Assembly: GCF_000740785.1 (NCBI RefSeq) | Contig: NZ_JFZB01000022.1 | Span: 21,400 to 85,399, forward strand | Length of the DNA: 64,000 nt | From: Paenirhodobacter enshiensis | GTDB lineage: Bacteria; Pseudomonadota; Alphaproteobacteria; Rhodobacterales; Rhodobacteraceae | Direction of reading: 5' to 3' | In this document: positions 35,166 through 45,076 of the stretch, piece by piece | Layout of the letters: the number at the start of each line of letters is the position of its first letter | How positions within the stretch are numbered: position 1 is the stretch's first letter | Translations under genes and position numbers: made by a program | Notes under the pieces: generated by a model | What the model saw: the letters and a program-made list of their open reading frames with translations, nothing else | Told to the model about the DNA's origin: nothing | Database searches by the model: none

Positions 35166-35194
35166 TTGACATCGCGAGGCGGACGGGGATTGTT
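35166..35194 (+). promoter_or_regulatory. Possible promoter before the I78 lipoprotein gene
   Basis: TTGACA (35166-35171), a consensus -35, is followed after 17 bases by the weak -10 ATTGTT. The leader to 35349 would be about 150 bases. Nothing else was seen in 35111-35348. Confidence 0.35.
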
Positions 35195-35348
35195 GCGTCT
35201 TGCAAGTCATGCGGCCCCTCGGGCCAATTCGTGTGTCGATCCGCGCCCCGGGTTTCTCCCGAAGCGGGTTTCCATTCGCGGCGCAGCCGGTTAGAACGAC
35301 AGACGAAACCCGAGACATTCAGCCGTTCGAACACAGAATGGGTGCGAG

Positions 35349-35690
35349 ATGATGATCCGCTTTACCGCAATCGCGCTTGGCGCGGCCATGTTGGCCGGCT
35401 GCCAGAGCACGACCCAAGACAAGGCCCCGTCGGAACCCGTTCCGACGCCTTACATGACCCCCGCCGTGCAGCAGGAAGGCGCGCTCGAACAGCGCTCGCC
35501 CGACACCTGCGGCAACAAGAAATACAGCGCGCTTCTGGGCCAGCCCGGCGCGGCGATTCAGGCGGCGCATATCAGCCAGCCGGTCAGCGTCGTCGAATGG
35601 CGCGGGATCGAGCCGCAGATCTACAACCCCGAGCGGGTCGTGTTCCGCCTCGACCAGAACGGCAACGTCTTCAACATCGACTGCGGTTGA
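35349..35690 (+). CDS. I78-type protease-inhibitor-like lipoprotein
   Basis: The 113-residue protein has a lipoprotein signal (MMIRFTAIALGAAMLAGC, lipobox LAGC, Cys18 lipidated) and a C-terminal domain, DTCGNKKYSALLGQPGAAIQAAHIS...RVVFRLDQNGNVFNIDCG. That pattern, with two conserved cysteines and the LGQP motif, matches the peptidase inhibitor I78 family. Members are presumed to inhibit serine proteases; the target is unknown. The ATG at 35349 or 35352 follows GTGCGAG. Monocistronic with a terminator. Confidence 0.85.
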   Translation: MMIRFTAIALGAAMLAGCQSTTQDKAPSEPVPTPYMTPAVQQEGALEQRSPDTCGNKKYSALLGQPGAAIQAAHISQPVSVVEWRGIEPQIYNPERVVFRLDQNGNVFNIDCG

Positions 35691-35721
35691 TCGCGAAGGC
35701 CGCAGGGCCGGAAACCTTTCG

Positions 35722-35754
35722 CCCCCGTCCGGTCACCCCGGGCGGGGGTTTTCC
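35722..35754 (+). terminator. Rho-independent terminator after the I78 gene
   Basis: CCCCCG-T-CCGG pairs with CCGG-G-CGGGGG (11 bp including one G-U), loop TCACC, followed by TTTTCCTTT. Confidence 0.85.
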
Positions 35755-35817
35755 TTTGCCCGGCGCCGGGCACGCACGGGGCTTGATCTGCGGGGCGGGC
35801 GGTGTCACCATTTTGTC

Positions 35818-36162
35818 ATGACGGCACAGACGCCCACCCCCTTTCCGCAGCCCGGGCCGCCCGAGACGGTGGCCTTCGACAGGCATGAGCTGGGAACGAT
35901 CCTCGGCCTTTACGGGCGGATGGTGGCGGCGGGCGAGTGGCGCGACTACGGGCTGAGCTTCCTGCGCGAGGTCGCGGTCTTCGCCGTGTTCCGCCGCACC
36001 GCCGAAACCCCGGTCTACCGGATCGAGAAACGCCCGGCCCTGCGCAACCGGCAGGGCATGTATGCCGTCATCGGCATGGACGGTCATATCCTGAAGCGCG
36101 GTCACGATCTTTCGCAGGTTCTGCGGGTGCTGGAGCGCAAGCTGATCCGCCCGGTGGACTGA
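35818..36162 (+). CDS. DUF2794 protein
   Basis: The 114-residue protein belongs to an uncharacterised family common in alphaproteobacteria. It begins MTAQTPTPFPQPG and has the DUF2794 core FDRHELGTILGLYGRMVAAGEWRDYGLSFLREVAVFAVFRRTAETPVYRIEKRP and a C-terminal VLRVLERKLIRPV. The function is unknown. Convergent with galM. Confidence 0.85.
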   Translation: MTAQTPTPFPQPGPPETVAFDRHELGTILGLYGRMVAAGEWRDYGLSFLREVAVFAVFRRTAETPVYRIEKRPALRNRQGMYAVIGMDGHILKRGHDLSQVLRVLERKLIRPVD

Positions 36163-36257
36163 TCGCGCGGGAAGACCCGGACCGCCCCGGGAACGCAAAG
36201 CGCCCACCCCTCGCACCGGGTCATCCGTCTGCAGGCCGCACGACAGGGAAACCCGGG

Positions 36258-37295
36258 TCAGCGCGACACGGCGAAGGCAAAGGCCATGCGGTTGCGATAC
36301 ACCGTTCCCGGTCGCAGCACGATATCGCCGCCGCCCCAGTCGGGCGGCATGTTCACCGCATTGGGCCAGCTTTGCGGCTCCAGACAGATTGCGTCATGGG
36401 CAGCATAGGCGCGCCCGCCCTTGCCCCTCACCAATCCGTCAAGGAAATTCCCGGTATAGACCTGCAATCCCGGCTGATCGGTTTCAAGCATCATGACCCG
36501 CCCCGACACCGGATCGGCAAGGCGCACCGGCCCGCCATCGAGGCACAGCGTATGGTCATAGCCCGCGATGGCATGGGCGCGCAGCGCCGTCACCGGCCGC
36601 CGGCCGGTGCGAAAATCGAAGGGCGTCGACTGCACCGAGGCCGGTGCCATCGGAATGAGGCAATCATCGACCGGCAGATAGCGCGCGGCGGGCACCGTCA
36701 GCTCGTATCCGAGCGCCGAACGCGGACGCTCGGCGAGTGCGCGCCCCCCGGCAAGGGCGAAGAAGCTGTGATGGGTCAGCGCGACGGGGGTGGGGGCATC
36801 GGTGGTGGCCTCGTGCACGATCTCCAAGCGCGGGCCCTCGGGGCGATCCTCCAGCCGGTAGCGCACCCGAACGGCCAACCTGCCCGGAAAGCCCTGATCG
36901 CCGTCGGGCGAGACCAGCGACAGCTCGGCCGACTGCGCATCGCTCGCCCCGATCTGCCACAGCCGGCGGTCGAACCCCTCGGGGCCGCCATGCAGGGTGG
37001 CGCCGGGCTCGTTTCGCGGCAACGCCACCTCGCGCCCGTCGAGGGTGAAGCGCCCCCCCGCGATGCGGTTCGCGACACGCCCCACCGTCGCGCCGAAGAA
37101 ACCGCGATGGTCGAGGTAGCCCTGAACATCGTCATGGCCGAGAACGATGTCATCGACCTCTCCATCACGGTCGGGCAGGCACAGCGATTGCAGCGCCGCG
37201 CCGAAGGCGATCACCCGCGCCGAGGCCCGGCCCGCGCGCAGGTTCACCGCCTCGACCGCGCGCCCGTCCGGCATGTATCCGAAAACCTCGCGCAT
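36258..37295 (-). CDS. galM: Aldose 1-epimerase (galactose mutarotase)
   Basis: The 345-residue beta-sandwich enzyme interconverts alpha- and beta-anomers of hexoses. The family motifs are GATVGRVANRIAGGRF, NEPGATLHGGPEGFDRRLW, PVALTHHSFFALAG (catalytic His) and a C-terminal AICLEPQSWPNAVNMPPDW (catalytic Glu). It lies 9 bases after the dehydrogenase gene, last in the sugar cluster, where it would feed the right anomer to the dehydrogenase. Confidence 0.92.
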   Translation of the reverse strand: MREVFGYMPDGRAVEAVNLRAGRASARVIAFGAALQSLCLPDRDGEVDDIVLGHDDVQGYLDHRGFFGATVGRVANRIAGGRFTLDGREVALPRNEPGATLHGGPEGFDRRLWQIGASDAQSAELSLVSPDGDQGFPGRLAVRVRYRLEDRPEGPRLEIVHEATTDAPTPVALTHHSFFALAGGRALAERPRSALGYELTVPAARYLPVDDCLIPMAPASVQSTPFDFRTGRRPVTALRAHAIAGYDHTLCLDGGPVRLADPVSGRVMMLETDQPGLQVYTGNFLDGLVRGKGGRAYAAHDAICLEPQSWPNAVNMPPDWGGGDIVLRPGTVYRNRMAFAFAVSR

Positions 37296-37304
37296 CGGGG
37301 GCGC

Positions 37305-38267
37305 TCAGCCGGGCAGGGCCGGGTCGTGGAACGGCGCGACGGTGCGCCGCTCGGCCAGAAGGAAGGCGTCTGCCACCAGTTGCAGCGGGCTGAGGTCCAC
37401 CTCCGAGGCGCCGGTCGCGATCAGCTCGGCGAAGCGGGCGTAGAGGCGGCGATATTCCTCGTCGGCGGCGGCGATGATCTTCTCACCGGCGACATGGAGT
37501 TCCGCCCCGCCCATGCGCAGCAAGATTTCGGGGCCGTCGCTCTCGACGCGGATGTCCCAGGTCTGCGGCCCGGTCTGACGCCAGTCGAATTCGGCCTCGA
37601 CCGGGGCGCCATCGGCGGTCACCATGCTCAGCCGTGCGGCGATCGGCGCCTGACGGTTCTCGGGCACGTCGAGCACCGCACTGACCGGATGCAGCGCCGA
37701 GGGCAGGATCCGCGTCACCACCGAAAGCGCGTTGATCCCCGGATCGAAGACGCCGAGGCCGCCCGGCTGCCAGATCCAGTCCTGACCGGGATGCCAGTGG
37801 CGCACGTCTTCCTTCCAGGTGATCTCCACCCGCGAAATCTTGCGGTTAGCGAGCAGACGGCGGGCTTCCTCGACCGCGGCGGCGGCGCGCGAATGCCAGG
37901 TGGCAAACAGCGTCACGCCTTTCGCCCGCGCCATGGCGGCAAGCGCCTCGACCTCGCTCACGCTCGCGCCGGGCGGCTTTTCCAGCATCACGTGACGGCC
38001 GGCGCCGATCGCGCTCGCCGCCTGCTCGAACCGGCCCTGCGGCGGGGTGCAGAGCGAGACCGCGGTGACCTCCGGTTCGGCCGCGAGCAGCGCGTCGATG
38101 TCGGGATAGCCCGGCAGCGTGTCGAGCGTGGCGTTGCGGCTGGCGATGGCGGCAAGGCGGAACGCCGGCACAGCGGCCAGCGAGGGCAGATGCTGATTGC
38201 GCGCGATGGTGCCGAGGCCGACGAGGCCAAGCGCGACCGGCTGACGCGAGGCGGAAGAATGGGTCAT
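37305..38267 (-). CDS. Gfo/Idh/MocA sugar 1-dehydrogenase (Gal-type)
   Basis: The 320-residue protein has an N-terminal Rossmann domain ALGLVGLGTIARNQHLPSL, the family motif MLEKPPGA and a C-terminal beta-sheet domain. Layout and context match D-galactose / L-arabinose 1-dehydrogenase of the Gal type, the first oxidative step (aldose to aldonolactone). The start overlaps the lactonase stop by four bases. The choice between arabinose and galactose cannot be made from sequence alone; both may be used. Confidence 0.85.
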   Translation of the reverse strand: MTHSSASRQPVALGLVGLGTIARNQHLPSLAAVPAFRLAAIASRNATLDTLPGYPDIDALLAAEPEVTAVSLCTPPQGRFEQAASAIGAGRHVMLEKPPGASVSEVEALAAMARAKGVTLFATWHSRAAAAVEEARRLLANRKISRVEITWKEDVRHWHPGQDWIWQPGGLGVFDPGINALSVVTRILPSALHPVSAVLDVPENRQAPIAARLSMVTADGAPVEAEFDWRQTGPQTWDIRVESDGPEILLRMGGAELHVAGEKIIAAADEEYRRLYARFAELIATGASEVDLSPLQLVADAFLLAERRTVAPFHDPALPG

Positions 38268-39145
38268 GCGGGGTCTCCGAACGGGGTCAGGTCGAAGGCC
38301 GGCTCGGGCCGGCCACGAAACGGGGTATCGCGGCGGAAGGTGGCGCCCGAAAGCGGCGCGCGCGCGAGGTCTTCGGCCGAGAGGCCCTCGGTCGCCGAGG
38401 TGCAGAACAGCGTCGAGAAATCGGCCCCGCCCATCGCCGGGCAGGTGAGATGCGGCGCGGGCAGCGGGATGCGCGCCCCCGCCGCACCATCGGCCGAGAT
38501 CATCAGCACCGCCCCCTCGCCCCAGAGCGCGACCATCAGCGATCCGTCGTTCAGCGTCACCGCCCCGTCGGGCGCGAAGCCGAGGAGGCCGAGGTCGATG
38601 AACAGCTCGCCCGCGCCCATCGGCCAGCCCTCGGCATCGAGGCGCACGCGGAAGATCTGGCCGAGCGCGGTATCGGCGTAATAGGCATGGCGTCGGTCGG
38701 GCGAAAAGCAGATCGCGTTCGGGATGGTGACGCTCTCGACCAGCCGCTCGACCCGCCCGCCGAAGCAGCGATAGATCGCCCCCGCGCCGGGTTCGGCCGC
38801 CTTGCCCATGGTGCCGATCCAGAACCCGCCCCAGGGATCGGCGCGCCCGTCGTTCGAGCGGTTGCCGGTCTCTCCGGCCTCGAGCCAGGCGAGACGGCGC
38901 ACGATCCGCCCGGCCTCGATGTCGAAGACCGAGAGCGCGGTCTCGGACGCGATCAGCAGCCGGTCACGGTCGATCCGCGCCGCGGCCGAGCACATCTCGG
39001 ACAGCGCCCATTCCCGCCCGCCGCCGTTCGGGCGACGCGACAGCAGACGCCGGCCGGTGATGTCGAACCAGAACAGTTCCTGCCGGTCGGGGTGCCAAAG
39101 CGCGCCCTCGCCAAGGGCGCAGATCCGTTCGTCGAGCAGCGTCAT
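38264..39145 (-). CDS. SMP-30/gluconolactonase-type aldonolactonase
   Basis: The 293-residue six-bladed beta-propeller has [22 protein letters not shown] at the N-terminus (catalytic Glu), [18 protein letters not shown] (Asn/Asp metal site), [20 protein letters not shown] and a C-terminal GGADFSTLF. It hydrolyses arabino- or galactonolactone to the acid. The start at 39145 overlaps the dgoA stop by four bases. Confidence 0.9.
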   Translation of the reverse strand: MTLLDERICALGEGALWHPDRQELFWFDITGRRLLSRRPNGGGREWALSEMCSAAARIDRDRLLIASETALSVFDIEAGRIVRRLAWLEAGETGNRSNDGRADPWGGFWIGTMGKAAEPGAGAIYRCFGGRVERLVESVTIPNAICFSPDRRHAYYADTALGQIFRVRLDAEGWPMGAGELFIDLGLLGFAPDGAVTLNDGSLMVALWGEGAVLMISADGAAGARIPLPAPHLTCPAMGGADFSTLFCTSATEGLSAEDLARAPLSGATFRRDTPFRGRPEPAFDLTPFGDPA

Positions 39146-39762
39146 GTCTTGCCCTCCACCGCCGCATCGTAGGCGAGGACGATCCTCTTCGCACGCTCCG
39201 CCAGCGCATCGAGGGCAAGGCCCGGGGTGTAAAGCGCGGTGCCGATGCCGAAACCGTCGGCACTCGCCGCCAGCCACGCGCCGAAATTCTCCGGCCCGGC
39301 GCCGCCCACGGCATAGACCTGCGTGCCCTTCGGCAGCACGGCGCGGATCGCCTTCAGCCCCACGGGACCGGCAAGCGCGCCCGGAAACAGCTTCAGCCCG
39401 GTGGCGCCGGCGGCAAGGGCCGCGAAAGCCTCGGTCGGGGTGAAGAAGCCCGGCCAGCAGCTCATGCCCGAGGCCACCGCCGCCCGGATCACCGACGTGT
39501 CGACATTGGGCGAGACGATCATCCGCCCGCCGGCCGAATGGACGGCCGCGACATCGGTCGCGCTCAGCACGGTGCCGGCGCCGATCTCGATCTCGGGCCG
39601 GTCGGAATAGGCATGGGCCATCGCCGCGATGGAACGCAGCGGTTCGGGGGAATTCAGCGGCACCTCGATCCGGGTGATGCCGGCCTCGACCAGAGCGGCG
39701 GCGCAGGGCAGCGCCTCTTGCGGCGTGATGCCGCGCAGGATGGCGATCAGATTGCGTGTCAT
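39142..39762 (-). CDS. dgoA: 2-dehydro-3-deoxy-6-phosphogalactonate aldolase
   Basis: The 206-residue class I aldolase of the KDPG/KDPGal type has the N-terminal [10 protein letters not shown], catalytic lysine in [14 protein letters not shown] (Lys-Leu-Phe-Pro), [17 protein letters not shown] and [19 protein letters not shown]. It splits 2-keto-3-deoxy-6-phosphogalactonate to pyruvate and glyceraldehyde 3-phosphate. Overlaps dgoK and the lactonase gene by four bases each. Confidence 0.92.
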   Translation of the reverse strand: MTRNLIAILRGITPQEALPCAAALVEAGITRIEVPLNSPEPLRSIAAMAHAYSDRPEIEIGAGTVLSATDVAAVHSAGGRMIVSPNVDTSVIRAAVASGMSCWPGFFTPTEAFAALAAGATGLKLFPGALAGPVGLKAIRAVLPKGTQVYAVGGAGPENFGAWLAASADGFGIGTALYTPGLALDALAERAKRIVLAYDAAVEGKT

Positions 39763-40709
39763 CGGCGCTCCTCCGTTGCGGTTGCGATGGGTCTGCGGGC
39801 GAGCGCCAGCCCACGGCGAGCGAGTTCCCCCCCGTCCGAGAGCCGCGCATCGACACCCTGAGCGGCCAGTGCATGGCCGTAGCGCCGGGCCAGCGCGCCC
39901 GAGCCGATCACCACGACCCCGGTTCCGGGCGCGATACCGGAAAGCTCCGCGCCGAGCAGCAGCCCCGAGAGCCGCGACCGCGCCACCCCGGCGGATAGCC
40001 CGTCGAGCAGCGCCCCGGCCCGCAGCGCAAACAGCGCGCCGAGCGCCCCGCCCGCCCGTCCGGTCGCCAGCCCCTCGTCGAACGCCGCTTCGTCTTCCTC
40101 GGCCGCCGTGCCGAGCGTGCGGCTGAGCACGGTGTGATTGCTGAGCGCGGCGAAGACCTCTCCGGTCATGTGGGTCGCGAAGCCCAGAACCTGCCCGCCC
40201 CCGAGGCGCACATGTTTAGAATGCGTCCCGGGCAGGATCAGCAGGCCCGCGAAGCCCGGTTCGGACGCAAGGAATCCGGCGATCTGGGTTTCCTCGCCGC
40301 GCATCACGTCGGCGGGGGCGCGCTGGCACAGGCCGGGCACGATCTCGACGGCGATGTCGCGGCGCAGGGTCGGCACGGTGACGGTCTCGCCCGCGACGAC
40401 GGGCGGGCAAGGCGTGGCGCGATAGGGTGCCTCGATCCAGGCGCCGCGCGCGCCCGCCATGCCGCAGACGACGACCGGCATCGGGTTGGCGGCATCGCGC
40501 CCGCCGAGCCAGCCGCCGATCAGCCGCAGCAGTTCCGGCTCGAACCCCTCGGGGGCGAGGCCGGCCATGCCCGCCGAAGATGCGGCCTCGGCCAGCACCC
40601 GGCCGTCATCCGCCATCGCATAGACGCGCAGGTTCGACGTGCCCCAGTCGACCGCGATCCAGTCGGGACGACCAGAGGGGGCGGGGCGGACAGCGGGGGC
40701 GGCGCTCAC
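39759..40709 (-). CDS. dgoK: 2-dehydro-3-deoxygalactonokinase
   Basis: The 316-residue kinase phosphorylates 2-keto-3-deoxygalactonate at C6. It shows [15 protein letters not shown] (phosphate-1 motif of the family), [22 protein letters not shown] and the C-terminal [13 protein letters not shown]. It lies upstream of dgoA with a four-base overlap and overlaps the aldehyde dehydrogenase gene, consistent with a De Ley-Doudoroff galactose branch. Confidence 0.92.
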   Translation of the reverse strand: MSAAPAVRPAPSGRPDWIAVDWGTSNLRVYAMADDGRVLAEAASSAGMAGLAPEGFEPELLRLIGGWLGGRDAANPMPVVVCGMAGARGAWIEAPYRATPCPPVVAGETVTVPTLRRDIAVEIVPGLCQRAPADVMRGEETQIAGFLASEPGFAGLLILPGTHSKHVRLGGGQVLGFATHMTGEVFAALSNHTVLSRTLGTAAEEDEAAFDEGLATGRAGGALGALFALRAGALLDGLSAGVARSRLSGLLLGAELSGIAPGTGVVVIGSGALARRYGHALAAQGVDARLSDGGELARRGLALARRPIATATEERR

Positions 40710-42217
40710 CGCAGATCCTCCGGCAGCAGCTCGATGGCGATGTTCTGATAGCAGACCGCGCGCAAAAACCGCCGGATCGCCAGCGTGCCGACCGAGGTCG
40801 CGCCGAAGTTCGTCGAGGCCGGATAAGGCCCGCCATGCACCATGCTGTCGCAGACCTCGACCCCCGTCGGGAAGCCGTTCGCCATCACGCGGCCGGCCTT
40901 GCGTTCGAGGATCGGCAAGAGCCGGCGGGCAAGCGCGCTGTCGCCCGCATCCATGTGCAGCGTCGCTGTCAGCTGGCCGGCGAAACCATTCGCCAGCGCG
41001 ATCATCTGCGCCTCCGAGGAGACCGTGACCAGCAGGCCGACCGGGCCGAACACCTCTTCGGAGAGCACCGGATTGGCGATGAAATCCTCGGCCGCGACGT
41101 GGAACAGATAGGGCTTGGCGCTGCGGTCATTGGTCGGGCGACCGAACAGCCGGGTGACACCCGGTTGCGCCGCGATGCGATCGGTGCCGCGCCGGTAGGC
41201 CTCGGCCATGCCCTCGGTCAGCATGGTCTGCGCCCCGACCGAGGCAAGCGCCGCCACCGCCGCCTCGATCATAGGTTCGGCCTGATCGGAGCGGGCGATG
41301 GCGATGCCGGGATTGGTGCAGAACTGGCCCGCGCCCATGCTCAGCGATCCGGCCCAGCCGGAGCCGATGGCGACGGCGCGCGCCGACATCGCCTCGGGCA
41401 GCAGGAACATCGGGTTGACCGAGCCGAGTTCGCCGAAGAACGGGATCGGCTCGGGCCGGGCGGCACACAGATCGAACAGCGCCCGCCCGGCGCCGAGCGA
41501 TCCGGTGAAGCCCACGGCGCGGATCAGCGGATGGGTGACGAGGGCGGCGCTGACCTCGCGCGTGCCGCCCTGGACGAGCGAGAACACGCCCGGCGCCACG
41601 CCGCAGCGTTCGATGGCGGCGGCGATGGCGCAGGCGACGATTTCCGAAGTGCCGGGATGCGCCTCGTGGCCCTTGACCACCACCGGGCAGCCGGCCGCGA
41701 GCGCCGAGGCGGTATCGCCCCCCGCGACCGAGAAGGCGAGCGGGAAGTTCGAGGCGCCGAACACAGCGACCGGGCCGATCGGACGCTCGATCATCCGCAG
41801 GTCGGGGCGGGCGAGCGGCTTGCGCCCGGGCAGCGCCGGATCGTGGCGGCGGTCGAGATAATCGCCCTTGCGGATATGGGCGGCGAACAGGCGCAACTGG
41901 CCGGTGGTGCGGCCGCGCTCGCCCTCGATCCGGGCGGCGGGCAGGCCGGATTCGGCGCAGGCGATGGCGGTGATCTCGGGGCCGCGGGCCTCGATCTCCT
42001 CGGCGATGGCTTCGAGGAAGCGGGCGCGGTCCTCGCGCGGGCTGTAGCCGTAGGAGAGGAAGGCTTCCTCGGCCGCTTCGGCCGCGCGCGCGATCAGATC
42101 GGCGGAGCCGAGCTGCACCGTCATCGGCTCGCCCTGCGCGGGCGACGACATGAAGCTGCCCGCCCCATCGTGCCAGGTGCCGAGGATCAGGTGCTTGCCG
42201 GTCGGGGTGAATGCCAT
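40706..42217 (-). CDS. Alpha-ketoglutaric semialdehyde dehydrogenase
   Basis: The 503-residue aldehyde dehydrogenase oxidises 2-oxoglutaric semialdehyde to 2-oxoglutarate, the last step of the non-phosphorylative arabinose route. It has the glutamate region FFGELGSVNPMFLL, catalytic cysteine in GQFCTNPGIAI, and FGASNFPLAFSVAGGDTASALAAGCPVVVKGHEAHPGT cofactor region, typical of the KGSADH type III group. Its start is separated by 127 bases from the dehydratase gene. Confidence 0.9.
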   Translation of the reverse strand: MAFTPTGKHLILGTWHDGAGSFMSSPAQGEPMTVQLGSADLIARAAEAAEEAFLSYGYSPREDRARFLEAIAEEIEARGPEITAIACAESGLPAARIEGERGRTTGQLRLFAAHIRKGDYLDRRHDPALPGRKPLARPDLRMIERPIGPVAVFGASNFPLAFSVAGGDTASALAAGCPVVVKGHEAHPGTSEIVACAIAAAIERCGVAPGVFSLVQGGTREVSAALVTHPLIRAVGFTGSLGAGRALFDLCAARPEPIPFFGELGSVNPMFLLPEAMSARAVAIGSGWAGSLSMGAGQFCTNPGIAIARSDQAEPMIEAAVAALASVGAQTMLTEGMAEAYRRGTDRIAAQPGVTRLFGRPTNDRSAKPYLFHVAAEDFIANPVLSEEVFGPVGLLVTVSSEAQMIALANGFAGQLTATLHMDAGDSALARRLLPILERKAGRVMANGFPTGVEVCDSMVHGGPYPASTNFGATSVGTLAIRRFLRAVCYQNIAIELLPEDLR

Positions 42218-42344
42218 CGGAATGTCCTTTCGCGCAGGTCGCTCGGCCCGTCCGAAGGGCCATGTGTCAGGAGCCTGCGCCCGCGGATGGGACGGGCGCA
42301 GGCCTTCGGGACAAGGGATCGCCGTCCGGGTGCGGCGACAGCGC

Positions 42345-44096
42345 TCAGTGGCTGTCCTTGCCCACGGGGTTGCCGCGGCACCCCTTCAGGAAGTCGAGGT
42401 CCGCGCCGGTATCGGCCCCCTCGACATGGGTCTGATGCAGCCAGGCGTAACCGCTTTCGGCCGTCGCATGACCGGGCGTCCAGGCGGCGAGGCGGGCGGC
42501 GAGTTCCTCCTCGGGAATGTCGAGATGCAGCCGCCGGTTCGGCACGTCGAGCTCGATCATGTCGCCGTCGCGCACCACCGCGAGCGGTCCGCCCGCCGCC
42601 GCCTCGGGCGAGGTGTGCAGAACCACCGTGCCATAGGCCGTGCCCGACATCCGCGCGTCCGAGATCCGCACCATGTCGGTGATCCCTTTGCGCAGCACCT
42701 TGGGCGGCAGGCCCATGTTGCCGACCTCGGCCATGCCGGGATACCCCTTCGGGCCGCAGTTCTTCAGCACCATCACGCAGGTCTCGTCGATGTCGAGCGC
42801 CTCGTCCTCGATCTTCGCCTTGTAGTCGTCGATGTCCTCGAACACGACGGCGCGGCCGCGGTGCACCATCAGATGCTCGGATGCGGCCGAGGGCTTCAGC
42901 ACCGCACCGCGCGGCGCCAGATTGCCTTTCAGCACCGCGATGCCGCCGTGTTCGGTCAGCGGGCGGTCGGCCGGCAGGATCACGTCCTCGTTCCAGTTCC
43001 GCACGTCCTTGACCTCGTCCCAGATCGCGCGGCCCGAGACCGTCAGCGCATCCCCATGCAACAGCCCCGCCTCGCCGAGGCGCTTGATGACGACGGGCAG
43101 ACCGCCGGCATAGAAGAACTCTTCCATCAGATACTTGCCCGAGGGCATCAGGTTGACGATGGTCGCCACGTCGCGCCCGCAACGGTCCCAGTCGTCGAGC
43201 GTCAGATCGACGCCCACCCGGCCGGCCAGCGCCAGCAGATGGATCACCGCATTGGTCGACCCGCCGATCGCGCCATTGGTGCGGATCGCGTTCTCGAACG
43301 CCTGTTTCGTCATGATGTCCGAGGGTTTCAGGTCGTCCTTCACCATCTGCACGATGCGCCGGCCCGACATCTGCGCCATCACCCGGCGGCGGCTGTCGAC
43401 GGCGGGGATCGCGGCATTGCCCGACAGCGCCATGCCAAGCGCCTCGGCCATCGAGGCCATGGTCGACGCCGTGCCCATGGTGTTGCAGGTGCCGGTCGAG
43501 CGCGACATCGAGGCCTCGGCCTCGAGGAACTCGTCCTGGGTCATCTCGCCGGCCTTCACCATCTCGGAGAACTTCCACAGATGCGTGCCCGAGCCGACGC
43601 GCTCGCCGCGGAAATAGCCGTTCAGCATCGGCCCGCCGGTCACCACGATGGAGGGCACGTCGCAGCTCGCCGCCGCCATCATCAGGGACGGCGTGGTCTT
43701 GTCGCAGCCCACCAGCAGCACGCAGCCGTCCATCGGCTGACCGCGGATCGTCTCCTCGATGGCCAGCGCTGCGAGGTTGCGAAACATCATCGCCGTCGGC
43801 CGGAAGGTATTCTCGGAGGCCGAGAATACCGGCACCTCGACCGGGAAGCCGCCGGCCTCCCACACGCCCGCCTTCACCTTCTCGGCCAGTTCGCGCAGAT
43901 GGCCGTTGCACGGCGTCAGCTCGGACCAGGTGTTGAGGATGCCGATGATCGGGCGGCCGTCGAACAGATCGTGCGGGTAGCCCTGGTTCTTCAGCCAGCC
44001 GCGGTGATAGATCGTGTCGCGCGAATTGCCCCCATACCAGTGTTGCGAACGCAGCTGGCGCGGCCATGGGGCGGGCTTGAAGGTGCTGGCGGTCAT
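42345..44096 (-). CDS. L-arabonate-type dehydratase (IlvD/Edd family)
   Basis: The 583-residue Fe-S dehydratase converts L-arabonate (and probably related aldonates such as D-galactonate) to the 2-keto-3-deoxy acid. Cluster cysteines are visible in TPCNGHLRE, VGCDKTTPSLMM and GTCNTMGTAST. NGAIGGSTNAVIHLLAL and the C-terminal FLKGCRGNPVG complete the family. Its position between araD1 and the KGSA dehydrogenase fits AraC of Azospirillum; substrate range is inferred from context. Confidence 0.92.
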   Translation of the reverse strand: MTASTFKPAPWPRQLRSQHWYGGNSRDTIYHRGWLKNQGYPHDLFDGRPIIGILNTWSELTPCNGHLRELAEKVKAGVWEAGGFPVEVPVFSASENTFRPTAMMFRNLAALAIEETIRGQPMDGCVLLVGCDKTTPSLMMAAASCDVPSIVVTGGPMLNGYFRGERVGSGTHLWKFSEMVKAGEMTQDEFLEAEASMSRSTGTCNTMGTASTMASMAEALGMALSGNAAIPAVDSRRRVMAQMSGRRIVQMVKDDLKPSDIMTKQAFENAIRTNGAIGGSTNAVIHLLALAGRVGVDLTLDDWDRCGRDVATIVNLMPSGKYLMEEFFYAGGLPVVIKRLGEAGLLHGDALTVSGRAIWDEVKDVRNWNEDVILPADRPLTEHGGIAVLKGNLAPRGAVLKPSAASEHLMVHRGRAVVFEDIDDYKAKIEDEALDIDETCVMVLKNCGPKGYPGMAEVGNMGLPPKVLRKGITDMVRISDARMSGTAYGTVVLHTSPEAAAGGPLAVVRDGDMIELDVPNRRLHLDIPEEELAARLAAWTPGHATAESGYAWLHQTHVEGADTGADLDFLKGCRGNPVGKDSH

Positions 44097-44112
44097 CTCG
44101 GCGTCTCCGGTC

Positions 44113-45075
44113 TTACAGGCTCTTCACGGCGGCGAACCCGATGTCGGGCGCCGTGCGCAGCGGATTTTTCAGCGCCAGCCCGAATTGCGGCGAGCTGATC
44201 TCGAACACGTCGCCATCGCGGGGCTGGATGCCGTCGGCGAAGCTGAGCGTGGCGGTGCCGAACATGTGGACATGCAGGTCGCCCGGCCGGCGGAACGGCG
44301 CGTATTTGAAATGGTGGTGTTCGAGGTTGGCGATGGTGTGGGACATGTTGTCCTCGCCCGACAGGAAGGGCTTGTCGAAGATCACCTCGCCGCCGCGAAG
44401 GATGCGCGAGCGCCCCTCGACATGGGCGGGAAGCGGCCCCACCAGCAGCTCGGGGCCGAAGGCCGCGGGACGCAATTTGGAATGCGCGAGATAGAGGTAG
44501 TTCATCTTCTCGGTCACATGGTCCGAGAATTCGTTCGCCAGGCTGAAACCGATGCGCCAGGGCGTGCCGTCGGCGCCGATCAGGTAGAAGCCGGCGATCT
44601 CCGGCTCCTCGCCGCCGTCGAGCGCGAAGCCCGGCGAGACCAGCGGATCGCCCGGCGCCACGGCCTCGGTGCCGGGGCCCTTGTAGAACCATTCGGGCTG
44701 CACGCCGGCGGTGCCGGGGGCGGGCTTGCCACCCTCCATCCCCATCTGGAACATCTTCATCGAGTCCGAGACATGCTCGGCCGCCTTGGCGTGCATCGAA
44801 TTGCGCGTCGAGGCCGAGCCCGTATGCGTCAGCCCGGTGCCGCACAGGAACATCCGCGCGGGTTCGGGGTGACGCACCGGCACGTCGAGCTTGCCCTCGG
44901 CCGCGAGCGCCGGAAGATCGACGCTCTCGCCGCCCGCGGGGATCGTGTCGGCCAGACCCGCACCCTGCGCGATCGCCTCGGAGGCGAGGCCGAAGATCGT
45001 GGCGCCGGGGATCAGCCGGGCGCTCTCGCCCTCGCGCACGACGACGCCGCCCGTTTTCAACTGACTGAGGAACAT
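44113..45075 (-). CDS. araD1: AraD1/GguC-type FAH-family protein (2-keto-3-deoxyarabonate dehydratase)
   Basis: The 320-residue protein of the fumarylacetoacetate hydrolase superfamily begins MFLSQLKTGGVVVREGESARLIPG and has TGLTHTGSASTRNSMH and the metal-site-like WFYKGPG and SLANEFSDHVTEKMNYLYLAHSKLRPAAFGPELLVG. GguC lies next to gguAB in Agrobacterium, and AraD1-type members are proposed to dehydrate 2-keto-3-deoxy-L-arabonate to KGSA. Here it lies one base after gguB and 16 before the dehydratase, matching that role. Confidence 0.88.
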   Translation of the reverse strand: MFLSQLKTGGVVVREGESARLIPGATIFGLASEAIAQGAGLADTIPAGGESVDLPALAAEGKLDVPVRHPEPARMFLCGTGLTHTGSASTRNSMHAKAAEHVSDSMKMFQMGMEGGKPAPGTAGVQPEWFYKGPGTEAVAPGDPLVSPGFALDGGEEPEIAGFYLIGADGTPWRIGFSLANEFSDHVTEKMNYLYLAHSKLRPAAFGPELLVGPLPAHVEGRSRILRGGEVIFDKPFLSGEDNMSHTIANLEHHHFKYAPFRRPGDLHVHMFGTATLSFADGIQPRDGDVFEISSPQFGLALKNPLRTAPDIGFAAVKSL

Positions 45076-45076
45076 G